From Clostridia bacterium (GTDB lineage: Bacteria > Bacillota > Clostridia > Oscillospirales > CAG-272), in NCBI GenBank assembly GCA_017466495.1, contig JAFTUB010000068.1:1-16718 (forward strand): a stretch of 16,718 nucleotides of DNA, in the 5' to 3' direction. The notes beneath the pieces were generated by a model. The model searched no databases. It saw nothing but the letters and a program-made list of their open reading frames with translations, and was not told the DNA's origin. This document shows positions 4,718 to 12,506 of this stretch, one piece after another. Both the position numbers and the translations under genes were made by a program. Every line of letters starts with the position of its first letter. Position 1 is the first letter of the stretch.

Positions 4718-6805
4718 TTAAGCCGCAGGCTCAGCGGCGGGGGCATAGTCCCCCAGCTTGAAGTAATAATCAAACACATCCCGCACCGCCATACCCGCAT
4801 CGGTACCGTTTGCACCCTGCTCAATGATGCAGGACACGGCGATCTCAGGGGCGTTCCAGGGAGCGAATGCGGTAAAGACCGCATTGTCACTCTTGTTTTT
4901 GCTCACCTGTGCCGTACCGGTCTTGCCGCCTACCTCAATGGGGTAATCCCGGAAAAGACGGGCAGCCGAGCCGTCATCCTCGGTAACCGACTTCAGGGCG
5001 GTCATGATGGTGTTGTAGTTGACGGTGCTCAAAGGTGCACGGCTTACCGCCCGGGGCTGATAGGCATAGATGATCTCGTCGTCATAGAAGCTCCGCACCG
5101 AGTGCAGCAGGTGGGCCGCATAGCGGGTTCCGCCGTTGGCAATGGTGGAGAGATAAACCGACAGCTGCATGGGGGTGACCAGGTTATCCGATTGGCCGAT
5201 GGCGGCCTGCAAAGTATCGCCGCCGAACCAGGGGTCAAGACCGTGATCGTCCCGATAGTCGGGGCCGGCCAGAACGCCCGTCTCCTCGGGCAGCTCGATC
5301 CCCGTGGACTGGCCCAGGCCGTAGCTGCTCATGTAGTCATTCATGGTCTCAATGGTCAAAAGCCGTCCCACTTCATAGAAAAAGTAGTTGCAGGACACCT
5401 GCAGGGCCTTGACCACATTGATGCTGCCGTGGGACGCCCCGTAGCGGAGATAATACCAGCAGCGGGGGGTATAGCTGGGGGCGTAGTAGTCGTAAATACC
5501 CTTGGTCTGAATATAGGTGGTGGGGGTAATGATCCCCTCGGTAAGGGCCGCGGCGGCCACGCCGATCTTGAAGGTGGAGCCGGGGGCGTACCGTCCCTCC
5601 AGGGCGCGGTTCACGAAGGGACTGTCGGGATTTTTGCTCAGCTCGGCGTAATCCGCATTGAAGGTGGTCAGATCATAGGTGGGACAGGAAGCCATGGCGT
5701 AAACCTCGCCGGTATTGACATTCACAGCGGTGAGCGCACCCTTGGAGGCATCCTCACCGTCCTGTGTGCCGGGGGTGACGGCGGCCTTTTCGTTGATGTA
5801 GAGAATATTCGCCTTCAGGGCATCCTCGGCCACCATCTGCATCTCAATGTCCAGCGTCAGCCACACGCTCTTCCCTGTCACCGGTTCCTTCGACACATAG
5901 CAGTCGATCATGTTGCCCTCTTCATCCTCCACGATGGTGAGCTCACCGTCCTGTCCGCGAAGGTACTCCTCAAAAGCGAACTCCACCCCCGACTTACCCA
6001 CCACAGCATTCATGGGGTAGCCCAGGGCGTTATAGTAGTCCCATTCCTCGGCGAAAATACGGTCGGTGCGCCCGAGGATATGGGAGGCATAGCCGGGATA
6101 GTGATACTTGCGGGTCACCCGCTCGTAGAAGTCGGGGCCCTCCAGCCGATGCTCCTCGGCATAGGTAATGAGGGCAAGAGAAACATCCTCCGCCAGGGGA
6201 AAAGGATCAGCCGAAGTAAGGCGATGCACCTCCATGGCATAGCGCAGGGAGAGCAGCCGCGCGGTGGTATCCCTGTCATAGCGGGGCTCCCCTTCTTCAT
6301 CCAGCAGACTGAATTTCTTGAACAGCTTCGCGATCAGACTATCCATGGAAATGTCCGCCTTCCAGGCATTGTCGGCCAGGAAACGCTGATATTTTGCGGC
6401 GTTGGCCTCGGTGGCGGCGGGATCCAGGGTCAGGTCGGGGTATTCCCCCTCCACCCGCAGCAGCTCGGGCAGGGGGAGGGCTTCGGTATGGGTGGCCTCC
6501 ATGGCCTCCAGCGCCGCCAGGAGCATGACGTTGGTGCCGTCTCCTCCGGGCAGTGCGTTATAGTCGATGACAAAATCGTAGGTGATCTCATTGGTCACCA
6601 GGGGCTTGCCGTTGCGGTCGTAGAGCTCCCCCCGATGAGCCTGAATCTTGGCGGTTCGGCTGTAGGTCTTCTCCTCCACCACGGCGTAATCGTCCCGGGA
6701 GGTGATCTGCAGATTCACCAGCCGCCCCACGAACACGATGCAGCAGAGCAGCATCAACATGGCCAGCAGAACATATCGCCAGGTAAAATTGTGTTTGGAT
6801 TTCAT
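4718..6805 (-). CDS. mrdA: Penicillin-binding protein 2 (class B transpeptidase, elongasome)
   Basis: This is a membrane-anchored DD-transpeptidase that cross-links peptidoglycan during lateral wall growth. It has 695 aa. A single N-terminal membrane helix (about 11-28, VLLAMLMLLCCIVFVG) is followed by the dimerisation/pedestal region, with RGELYDRNGKPL near residue 58. The transpeptidase domain has all three active-site motifs: S410-T-F-K (in YAPGSTFK), S471-C-N and K628-T-G-T. The C-terminus ends soon after the last strand, with no PASTA repeats. This layout and its position after mreBCD favour PBP2 over the divisome protein PBP3/FtsI. The ATG is preceded by AAAGGTG. It is the last gene of the minus-strand operon, 34 bp after mreD, and a family A structured repeat follows 14 bp beyond its stop. 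Confidence 0.93.
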   Translation of the reverse strand: MKSKHNFTWRYVLLAMLMLLCCIVFVGRLVNLQITSRDDYAVVEEKTYSRTAKIQAHRGELYDRNGKPLVTNEITYDFVIDYNALPGGDGTNVMLLAALEAMEATHTEALPLPELLRVEGEYPDLTLDPAATEANAAKYQRFLADNAWKADISMDSLIAKLFKKFSLLDEEGEPRYDRDTTARLLSLRYAMEVHRLTSADPFPLAEDVSLALITYAEEHRLEGPDFYERVTRKYHYPGYASHILGRTDRIFAEEWDYYNALGYPMNAVVGKSGVEFAFEEYLRGQDGELTIVEDEEGNMIDCYVSKEPVTGKSVWLTLDIEMQMVAEDALKANILYINEKAAVTPGTQDGEDASKGALTAVNVNTGEVYAMASCPTYDLTTFNADYAELSKNPDSPFVNRALEGRYAPGSTFKIGVAAAALTEGIITPTTYIQTKGIYDYYAPSYTPRCWYYLRYGASHGSINVVKALQVSCNYFFYEVGRLLTIETMNDYMSSYGLGQSTGIELPEETGVLAGPDYRDDHGLDPWFGGDTLQAAIGQSDNLVTPMQLSVYLSTIANGGTRYAAHLLHSVRSFYDDEIIYAYQPRAVSRAPLSTVNYNTIMTALKSVTEDDGSAARLFRDYPIEVGGKTGTAQVSKNKSDNAVFTAFAPWNAPEIAVSCIIEQGANGTDAGMAVRDVFDYYFKLGDYAPAAEPAA

Positions 6806-6839
6806 TCGTTCACACCTTTTTGGAAAATGGAAAGCCGCC

Positions 6840-7370
6840 TTACTCGGGCAGCTTCAATCGGCGGTTAAAGAGCAGAGCAACGCGGCGGAAGGGGAGATAG
6901 AGCAAAGGTGCGCAAACCACGGTGGCCGCGAACTCGGGGGCAATCAGCTGGGGAAATACATCCAGCAGGCTGTAGGACACATAGGCGCTGTCCACGGCAA
7001 GAAGGGTTACCACCGACCGGGCCGCGGCACAGGCGAGAATATACACAAGGAAGGAGGGAAAATTTGCGCTGAGCCCCACGATGGCCCAAATGCCCACCAG
7101 ATAGCCACAGAGCATATAGAACAGGGGGAGCAGATTCAGCCCCGCGCCGCCCAGGGCACCGATGATGATACCGGCGGCGATTCCCGCCACCGCCCCTACC
7201 CGCTCGCCGTCAAAAATGGCGATGGCCAGCACCGCCGGGAGCATCAGGTCGGGCACCGCCCCGAAGGGGGTGATGCGGGCAAACAGAGTCGTCTGCAAAA
7301 TCGCTGCAAGAAAAAGCATTCCGCCCCACACGAGGCTTTTGCGCATTACGGTATGGAATTGAGGTGACAT
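6840..7370 (-). CDS. mreD: Rod shape-determining protein MreD
   Basis: This is an integral membrane member of the Rod complex, thought to link MreC and MreB to the wall-synthesis enzymes. It has 176 aa and about five hydrophobic segments: residues roughly 12-30, 38-58 (LMLPAVLAIAIFDG region), 60-80, 82-105 and 135-165. Sequence conservation in MreD is always low, so the call rests on length, topology and its place between mreC and PBP2. The ATG at 7370 is chosen because GGAGG lies 5 bp upstream; a GTG one codon earlier would sit too close to that site. The gap to mreC is 17 bp. Confidence 0.9.
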   Translation of the reverse strand: MSPQFHTVMRKSLVWGGMLFLAAILQTTLFARITPFGAVPDLMLPAVLAIAIFDGERVGAVAGIAAGIIIGALGGAGLNLLPLFYMLCGYLVGIWAIVGLSANFPSFLVYILACAAARSVVTLLAVDSAYVSYSLLDVFPQLIAPEFAATVVCAPLLYLPFRRVALLFNRRLKLPE

Positions 7371-7387
7371 CACAACCTCCGTTTTCC

Positions 7388-8227
7388 TTATTTGGTGTAG
7401 GAGTCAAAGCCGGTGAGGATCATCACCCGGCGCAGCGCCTCCAGCTCCACCGCAGGGGTGATCTCTGCGGTAAGCCCACGGCTGTAGGGATCGGGAGTAA
7501 CCGCTGTCACCTCGCCGATGAGCAGACCGGCGGGATAGATACTCCCCACCCCCGAGGTGAGGATGCGATCCCCTACCCGGATGTCGGCATCCGCCCCCAG
7601 GTACTCCATGACGCATTTTCCCTCCGAAGCCAGGGCAAAGCTTCCCGACACCAGACCGTTCTGGGCCGAGCGCTCCACATAAGCACCCAGAGCCGATGCC
7701 GTTTCCAACATCGTTTTAACCCGGCACCAGGTGGGACCAACCTCCACCACGGCCCCCACAATCCCGGTATCCACCAGGACGGGCATATCCACCTCAATAC
7801 CATGGAGAGATCCCCGATTGAGGGTGAAGACAGTGAGATAACTCCCCGCCTCCCGGCCAATGATGGTGGCCTCCTCAAACGCATAGTCCACATGGAGCCG
7901 CTTGAGCCCGAGATAATCCCGCATCCACTCATTTTCCTCTTCCAGCAGGCTGGCGTTATAGAGTTGGTCATTGGCCGCCTCCAGTCGGCGGCGGAGCTCT
8001 TCGTTTTCGGCGGTGAGCTCCTCCAGGGCGGTGAAATAGTCCCCAAACCCCGCCACCGAGTCAGCAACAAAGGTAAAGGCGTGCTGGAAGGGCGCGGCGA
8101 TCATCCCCAGCGCCCCCCGCACATAGGAGGAAAGCCCCATGGCCGACAGCACCGAAGGGACGATCACCAGGATCAGCGCCACGATTACGGTAACCACAAA
8201 AAATCTGCTTTTGAAGAATCTGCCCAT
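7388..8227 (-). CDS. mreC: Rod shape-determining protein MreC
   Basis: MreC is the periplasmic or extracytoplasmic scaffold of the elongasome and activates PBP2. It has 279 aa, normal for the family. It shows a short basic cytoplasmic tail (MGRFFKSRF), one membrane helix (about 9-30), a coiled coil (about 62-100, with TALEELTAENEELRRRLEAA) and a C-terminal double beta-barrel domain. In that domain, GSLHGIEVDMPVLVDTGIVG (about 138-157) and GDRILTSGVGSIYPAGLLIGEV are typical signatures. The start has AAGGAGGT directly upstream, the best ribosome binding site in the operon. It follows mreB after 46 bp, a gap that holds a perfect palindrome (8250-8265). Confidence 0.95.
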   Translation of the reverse strand: MGRFFKSRFFVVTVIVALILVIVPSVLSAMGLSSYVRGALGMIAAPFQHAFTFVADSVAGFGDYFTALEELTAENEELRRRLEAANDQLYNASLLEEENEWMRDYLGLKRLHVDYAFEEATIIGREAGSYLTVFTLNRGSLHGIEVDMPVLVDTGIVGAVVEVGPTWCRVKTMLETASALGAYVERSAQNGLVSGSFALASEGKCVMEYLGADADIRVGDRILTSGVGSIYPAGLLIGEVTAVTPDPYSRGLTAEITPAVELEALRRVMILTGFDSYTK

Positions 8228-8249
8228 GGGACCTCCTTTCGGTCAAGAT

Positions 8250-8265
8250 CAGCCGATATCGGCTG
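8250..8265. repeat. Perfect 16-bp palindrome between mreB and mreC
   Basis: CAGCCGATATCGGCTG is fully self-complementary; in RNA it makes a 6-bp stem with an ATAT loop. No T-run follows, so it is not a terminator. It lies just after the mreB stop and about 15 bp before the mreC ribosome binding site. It could adjust the MreB:MreC ratio by protecting the upstream message or be a protein-binding site. Confidence 0.55.
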
Positions 8266-8273
8266 TCCGCGAT

Positions 8274-9290
8274 TTAGCTTTCGTACTCGAGATTGTTGTC
8301 GGCTTTGTTGTCGCTCTCGATCATGCGGCCAAGGCCCAGGGCCACGCAGTCCAGAGGGTTCTTGGCCAGGGTGACCCGAATGCCCGTCCGCTCGGAGATG
8401 AGGTTGGGCAGGCCCCGCAGAAGGGAGCTGCCGCCGGTGAGCATAATGCCGTAGTCATAGATATCCGCCGACAACTCGGGCGGGGTATTCTCCAGGGTGG
8501 AGCAGATGCATTTGAGAATATGCTCGATCTGATCGGACATGGCCTCCCGCAGTTCCCCTGCCGTAATGGTCAGCACCGCCGGCAGGCCCGAGCGCACGCT
8601 GGTGCGCTGGGTAAGCCCCTGAATATTCATTGCCCCCTCATCGGTGGACCAATGCACCGAGCCGATCTGCTTTTTGAGCATCTCAGCCATGCTTTCACTG
8701 ATGGAAAGGCCGTACTTGGCCTTGATGTACTGGACAATGGCCTCATCCAGCTCGTCCCCCGCAATACGCAGGGAGGTGGAACGGACAATGCCCCCCAGGC
8801 TCAGCACCGCCACCTCGGTGGTACCGCCGCCGATATCCACCACCATGCAGCCCCGGGCACCCGAAACACGGAGTCCCGCACCGATGGCGGCGGCAATGGG
8901 TTCGCTGACCATGGCCACCGCACGGGCACCTGCCTCGCGGGTGGCGTCCTTGAAGGCGCGGCGTTCTACCTCGGTGACCCCGTAGGGCACGCATACCGCC
9001 ACATAGGGACGGCTGAAGAGATTGCCCGCCGACACCTGCTTGAAAAAGTCCCGCAGCATGGCGGCCGTCACCTCAAAGTCGGCGATCACGCCGTCCTGGA
9101 TGGGACGGTGGGCCACAATGGTCCCAGGGGTCTTGCCCAGCATCAGCTTGGCGTCCCGTCCCACGGCACGAACGCGGTCGGTCTGGCGTTCCACCGCCAC
9201 CACCGAGGGCTCCCGCAGGACGATTCCCCGCCCCTTCATATAGAGCAGCGTATTGGCTGTTCCCAAGTCAATTCCGATATATTTTGGCAT
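8274..9290 (-). CDS. mreB: Rod shape-determining protein MreB (bacterial actin)
   Basis: MreB forms membrane-associated filaments that orient lateral wall synthesis. The 338-aa length is standard. The ATP-binding motifs of the actin fold are present in order: phosphate-1 IGIDLGTANT (5-14), phosphate-2 DIGGGTTE (152-159) and the adenosine motif TGGSSLLRG (285-293). VPYGVTEVERRAF (101-113) and SEPIAAAIGAGL (129-140) are also typical of MreB. The start has GAGAGGAA about 10 bp upstream. It sits 17 bp after maf and is followed by mreC and mreD, the conserved order. The acidic tail (SDNKADNNLEYES) is a little longer than in Bacillus MreB. It could be an MreBH or Mbl paralogue by sequence alone, but the mreCD neighbourhood favours MreB. 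Confidence 0.96.
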   Translation of the reverse strand: MPKYIGIDLGTANTLLYMKGRGIVLREPSVVAVERQTDRVRAVGRDAKLMLGKTPGTIVAHRPIQDGVIADFEVTAAMLRDFFKQVSAGNLFSRPYVAVCVPYGVTEVERRAFKDATREAGARAVAMVSEPIAAAIGAGLRVSGARGCMVVDIGGGTTEVAVLSLGGIVRSTSLRIAGDELDEAIVQYIKAKYGLSISESMAEMLKKQIGSVHWSTDEGAMNIQGLTQRTSVRSGLPAVLTITAGELREAMSDQIEHILKCICSTLENTPPELSADIYDYGIMLTGGSSLLRGLPNLISERTGIRVTLAKNPLDCVALGLGRMIESDNKADNNLEYES

Positions 9291-9307
9291 AGATGCTCAT
9301 TCCTCTC

Positions 9308-9871
9308 TCATACAAATGCTTCCAGCATCACCGCGACCCGGTGTGCGGGAAGGCCCACAACAGTGAAATAGTCCCCTTCGATTCCCCGCACAAAGGCGGC
9401 ACCCCGCCCCTGAATGGCGTAAGCGCCCGCTTTGTCGGCAGGTTCACCCGTTGCCAGATAGGCGGCGATTTTTTCTTCGGTGAGGGGGGCAAAGCGCACC
9501 CGGGTCTCCTCGTGGGCGATCATAACCCGATCCCCCCGCCGCAGGGCTACCCCGGTGTACACCGTGTGGGAACGTCCCGACAGGCAGCGGAGCATCTCTG
9601 CCGCTTCGGCTTCATCGGCGGGCTTGCCCAAAATCTGACCGTCAATGGCCACCACCGTATCGGCGGCCAGGATCAGGGCATCTTCTCCCACCAGGGGAAG
9701 CACTGCCTCGGCCTTGCGTCCCGCCAGCAGTTCCACCGCCTCAGCGGGGGAGATCCCCTCGGGCAGGGCTTCGTCGGCATCCGACACCACAATGCGGTGG
9801 GGAATCCCCAGCGTGGTCAAAATCTCTCTCCGCCTCGGGGAGGCGGAGGCAAGAATCTGTTCGTCTTTCAT
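9308..9871 (-). CDS. maf: Maf-family nucleoside triphosphate pyrophosphatase
   Basis: Maf proteins hydrolyse non-canonical or modified nucleotides (dTTP/UTP or m7GTP class) and are linked to septum formation in Bacillus. It has 187 aa, normal for the family. The substrate-binding motif SASPRR is at residues 9-14, and ILAADTVV (67-74) holds the catalytic-base Asp71. GKPADEAEAAEMLRCLSGRSHTVYTG (82-107, the family's third conserved block) is intact. The ATG has AAGGA about 7 bp upstream. It lies 28 bp after the U32 gene and 17 bp before mreB, the same Maf-MreB order as in Bacillus, though without radC between them. The subclass (YhdE-like dTTPase or YceF-like) was not decided. Confidence 0.93.
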   Translation of the reverse strand: MKDEQILASASPRRREILTTLGIPHRIVVSDADEALPEGISPAEAVELLAGRKAEAVLPLVGEDALILAADTVVAIDGQILGKPADEAEAAEMLRCLSGRSHTVYTGVALRRGDRVMIAHEETRVRFAPLTEEKIAAYLATGEPADKAGAYAIQGRGAAFVRGIEGDYFTVVGLPAHRVAVMLEAFV

Positions 9872-9899
9872 GGTTTATCCTTCGATCTTCGGTGATTTG

Positions 9900-11963
9900 T
9901 CAAATACGGCGCACGTCGCCCCGGGGCGCTTTTCCGGCGCGGGCGGCGGCAGTGATCTCATCCACCTCGGCGGCGTTCTCCACCGTGAAGAGATAGTGAT
10001 GCACCGTCACCCCGGCGCTCCGCACCTGGGACAGGCGGTCCAGCATATAGGTGGGGCGGGAATTGAGCACCACCGTGCGGTGATCCCATGCCCGAAGCAT
10101 GGGGAAGCGCACCCCGCGGCGGTCGGTAAGCATCGCCCGGCCTGCGGCGCAGGCGGTACAGTCGGCCACCTCGCGGATGGCGCATTTTTCCAAGAGCATC
10201 AAGGGAACGCGGCCGTAGACCACCGCCGCTTTTCCTGCGCGGTGAGCCGTGGGCAGATCCCGCAGCTGGGGCAGGCTCAGCTCGGGGGACAGGAGGCAGT
10301 CCTCCACCCCAAGGTCAGCAAGCGCAGCCAGGGTTTCGGCAGAGGTGACATTGAATCGGAAGTCGCCGTGGACCTCCAGCCCTGCATCCAGAGCCAAATC
10401 AATGTGTCCAAGATTGCCCACAAGGGCTCGGCCCACCCCCTTCGCCTTGGCACGGGCAAGCATTTCCCGCACCGCATCCCGCTCACGGGGCAGGATCACG
10501 GGGGGAAGGATAACGCCGTCGGGGCAAAGGACGGGAGCGCCCTCACGGTAAACCTCCAGGGGGAGGTAGATCACATCAAAGAAATCCCGCGCCGCGGAGG
10601 TGATCTGCGCGGCCGATGCAAAGCGGGCGATCCGCGCTTCCCGCGCATCGGGTGCGGGGGGCGGACAGGGCTGATACTTCCCTGCCGAAAAGTCGGGATG
10701 GGGCGTATGGGTTTTGGCCATCAGTCCGGAGATGGCATCCCGCCGCAGGGCATTGAGCCGGGAAACCGGCACCATCAGTCCCTCATCCAGCACAAGGCTG
10801 ATCTCCTCTGCCCGGTACGGGGTTCCCCCCAGCTTACCCAGGCAGCGCAGAACGGCATCCCTGTCCAGGGGTGCAGTGCGGGCGGGCTCGGGAACATCCC
10901 CCGTCGCCGTTACGGTATGCACCCCGGCAGTGGCGGTCAGGGCAATGGGACGGCCGGCACAGATCTCGGCCGAAAGGGAAATGGGGGCGGTGCGGGTAAC
11001 GGTACGGAAGGGCTCCAGCTGTCGGGAAGCCGCCTTGTCGGCCTCGGAACGGACACCCAGCATCTGACGGGAGGGCACATTCTGCGTCCCCACCAGGCCC
11101 CGGAAGTAGGCATCGGTAAAGCCACCGCGGGAAAAGATATCGGCCAGCTGCCGCAGCTCGGCGGCATCGGCGCCCCGACGCTCATCCAAAAGGCGCCGCC
11201 AGATCGAAACGACGTCCCGCACATATTCGGGGGACTTCATCCGTCCCTCGATTTTCAGCGAAGCGACCCCCAGGTCAATGAGGGCGGGCACATGGGGTGC
11301 CAGCGTCAGATCCTTGAGGCTGAGGGGATAGCTCTGCTTGCCCCCCACGGTATAGGGCAGGCGGCAGGGCTGAGCACATTCTCCCCGGTTGCCGCTCCGG
11401 CCTCCCACCAGGGAGCTGAACAGGCACTGCCCGGAATGGGACACGCAGAGTGCGCCGTGGATGAACATCTCGATCTCGATGGGGGATTCCCGCACCAGGT
11501 CAGCGAGATCGGCACGGGAGAGCTCTCTGGCACAGACCATGCGGGTGAAGCCCAGCTTGGCCAGGGTTCGGGCGGCCTCGGCATTGTGACCGCTGGCCTG
11601 GGTGGAGGCATGGAGCGCCAGCTCGGGAATATGCCGCCGCAGCATGGCCGCAACCCCAAGGTCGGCCACGATCAGAGCATCGACCCCTGCGCGGTAGGCC
11701 TCCTCGGCCGCCCGCAGGCAGGCATCCTGCTCACGGTCGGACACCAGGGTATTGAGGGTCACATAGGCCTTGACCCCATAGGCATGACAGCGGGCCACCG
11801 CCTCGCCCATGGCATCCCCGCCGAAATTTTGCGCCAGCATACGGGCGTTGAAGGCCGAGCCGCCGAAGTAGACGGCATCGGCGCCCCCTTCAATGGCGGC
11901 ATCCAGAGCGGCGGGAGAGCCCGCGGGGGCCAGGAGCTCGGGGAGCGCGGTTCTCTCGGTCAC
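9900..11963 (-). CDS. Peptidase U32 family protein (RlhA/YdcP-like)
   Basis: Named a peptidase historically, characterised members of this size are iron-sulfur-dependent RNA hydroxylases; E. coli RlhA hydroxylates 23S rRNA C2501, and TrhP acts on tRNA. It has 687 aa. The N-terminal TIM-barrel start PELLAPAGSPAALDAAIEGG is followed by DAVYFGGSAFNAR. The U32 signature around residues 165-205 has four cysteines, C173-x6-C180-x15-C196-x3-C200, the likely cluster ligands. After about residue 380 comes the DUF3656/collagenase-like region. The length and this extra domain favour RlhA over the shorter TrhP type. The GTG start overlaps the zapA stop (GTGA), which implies translational coupling. A missing prephenate pathway would argue against hydroxylation; that cannot be judged here. 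Confidence 0.9.
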   Translation of the reverse strand: MTERTALPELLAPAGSPAALDAAIEGGADAVYFGGSAFNARMLAQNFGGDAMGEAVARCHAYGVKAYVTLNTLVSDREQDACLRAAEEAYRAGVDALIVADLGVAAMLRRHIPELALHASTQASGHNAEAARTLAKLGFTRMVCARELSRADLADLVRESPIEIEMFIHGALCVSHSGQCLFSSLVGGRSGNRGECAQPCRLPYTVGGKQSYPLSLKDLTLAPHVPALIDLGVASLKIEGRMKSPEYVRDVVSIWRRLLDERRGADAAELRQLADIFSRGGFTDAYFRGLVGTQNVPSRQMLGVRSEADKAASRQLEPFRTVTRTAPISLSAEICAGRPIALTATAGVHTVTATGDVPEPARTAPLDRDAVLRCLGKLGGTPYRAEEISLVLDEGLMVPVSRLNALRRDAISGLMAKTHTPHPDFSAGKYQPCPPPAPDAREARIARFASAAQITSAARDFFDVIYLPLEVYREGAPVLCPDGVILPPVILPRERDAVREMLARAKAKGVGRALVGNLGHIDLALDAGLEVHGDFRFNVTSAETLAALADLGVEDCLLSPELSLPQLRDLPTAHRAGKAAVVYGRVPLMLLEKCAIREVADCTACAAGRAMLTDRRGVRFPMLRAWDHRTVVLNSRPTYMLDRLSQVRSAGVTVHHYLFTVENAAEVDEITAAARAGKAPRGDVRRI

Positions 11964-12307
11964 TGCTTGTCCTCCGGGACAGAAGATTCCACCGTCCGCT
12001 GGCCGCAGGCGCGCAGACGGGCATTGGCCTTCTCCAGGTCGGCCTTGAGCCGCTCAATATTGGCGGCGGCAAAGGTCAGCTCTGCCTCCAGGGTCTTTAC
12101 CCGACGCTGAGCGCGGAACTTGTCCGCACAGTAATCCAGGGCGCAAAGCAGGGCCGCCTCGGTCTTGGAGCAATGGCGGGAACGGGTATTGATCTCCCGA
12201 ATGCGGCGGTCGATGGTGGTAACCAGCTCATTGACCGAGCTCTCGGACTCTTCGGTCAGGACATTCATCTCCATGTCGGCAATGGTAATGGTGTATCTGG
12301 ATTTCAT
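11960..12307 (-). CDS. zapA: Cell division protein ZapA
   Basis: ZapA binds FtsZ and bundles its filaments at mid-cell. It has 115 aa. The N-terminal part, RYTITIADMEMNVLTEESESSVNELVTTIDRRIREI, matches the ZapA globular head, and residues about 60-105 form the long coiled coil (KTLEAELTFAAANIERLKADLEKA). The start at 12307 is preferred because GGAGG lies 8 bp upstream; an ATG at 12322 would place that ribosome binding site inside the gene. It is the first gene of the minus-strand operon, overlapping the U32 gene by 4 bp. The zapA-U32 pairing is common in Firmicutes. Its promoter should lie in the AT-rich region 12308-12410. Confidence 0.9.
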   Translation of the reverse strand: MKSRYTITIADMEMNVLTEESESSVNELVTTIDRRIREINTRSRHCSKTEAALLCALDYCADKFRAQRRVKTLEAELTFAAANIERLKADLEKANARLRACGQRTVESSVPEDKQ

Positions 12308-12349
12308 GCACACTTCCTCCATCTGTGGAATTTATTTTTGTCGGGGGTC

Positions 12350-12378
12350 TTGCAAAAGCGGGCCGTGCGGGGTATAAT
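12350..12378 (+). promoter_or_regulatory. Promoter of proB
   Basis: TTGCAA (12350-12355), a 17-bp spacer and a perfect TATAAT (12373-12378) give a strong plus-strand promoter with a start near 12385. The leader to the proB ATG would be about 122 nt. A second, weaker option is TTGTCG (12410-12415) with TATATT (12434-12439), 18-bp spacer. Confidence 0.6.
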
Positions 12379-12408
12379 ATATATTATTCTGCCGGATTTG
12401 TACGGCAA
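12378..12408 (-). promoter_or_regulatory. Tentative promoter of the zapA-PBP2 operon
   Basis: On the minus strand, TTGCCG (12403-12408) is followed by TATATA (12378-12383, 19-bp spacer) or AATATA (12380-12385, 17-bp spacer). It overlaps the proB -10 region within the near-palindrome TATAATATATATTATT (12373-12388). An alternative is TATAAT at 12427-12432 with a poor -35. Choosing between them needs start-site data. Confidence 0.35.
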
Positions 12409-12506
12409 ATTGTCGACTCATCATCTATTATACTATATTTCCGCGCATTTTGAAAGAGTTTTTGGCAAAATTCTCGCGCAGGAAAATAAAGAAAGCACGG
12501 TTTTTT

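Noticed and set aside
4508..6868. 786-codon open frame on the plus strand, antisense to PBP2
   Set aside because: It lies opposite a gene with all PBP active-site motifs; its translation is low-complexity Gly/His/Val-rich without any domain, a shadow of high-GC codon usage.
9645..12110. 821-codon plus-strand open frame opposite maf, the U32 gene and zapA
   Set aside because: Three well-supported genes occupy the other strand; the product is repetitive Gly/His/Pro-rich with no motif.
12450..12506. Earlier TTG start for proB
   Set aside because: It would add a basic 19-residue tail (rich in Lys/Arg/Phe) absent from ProB homologues and lies within the AT-rich leader.
12385..12506. T-box or riboswitch in the proB leader
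   Set aside because: No T-box sequence (TGGNACCGCG-like) or antiterminator/terminator pair is visible, and the leader is too short for a typical T-box.
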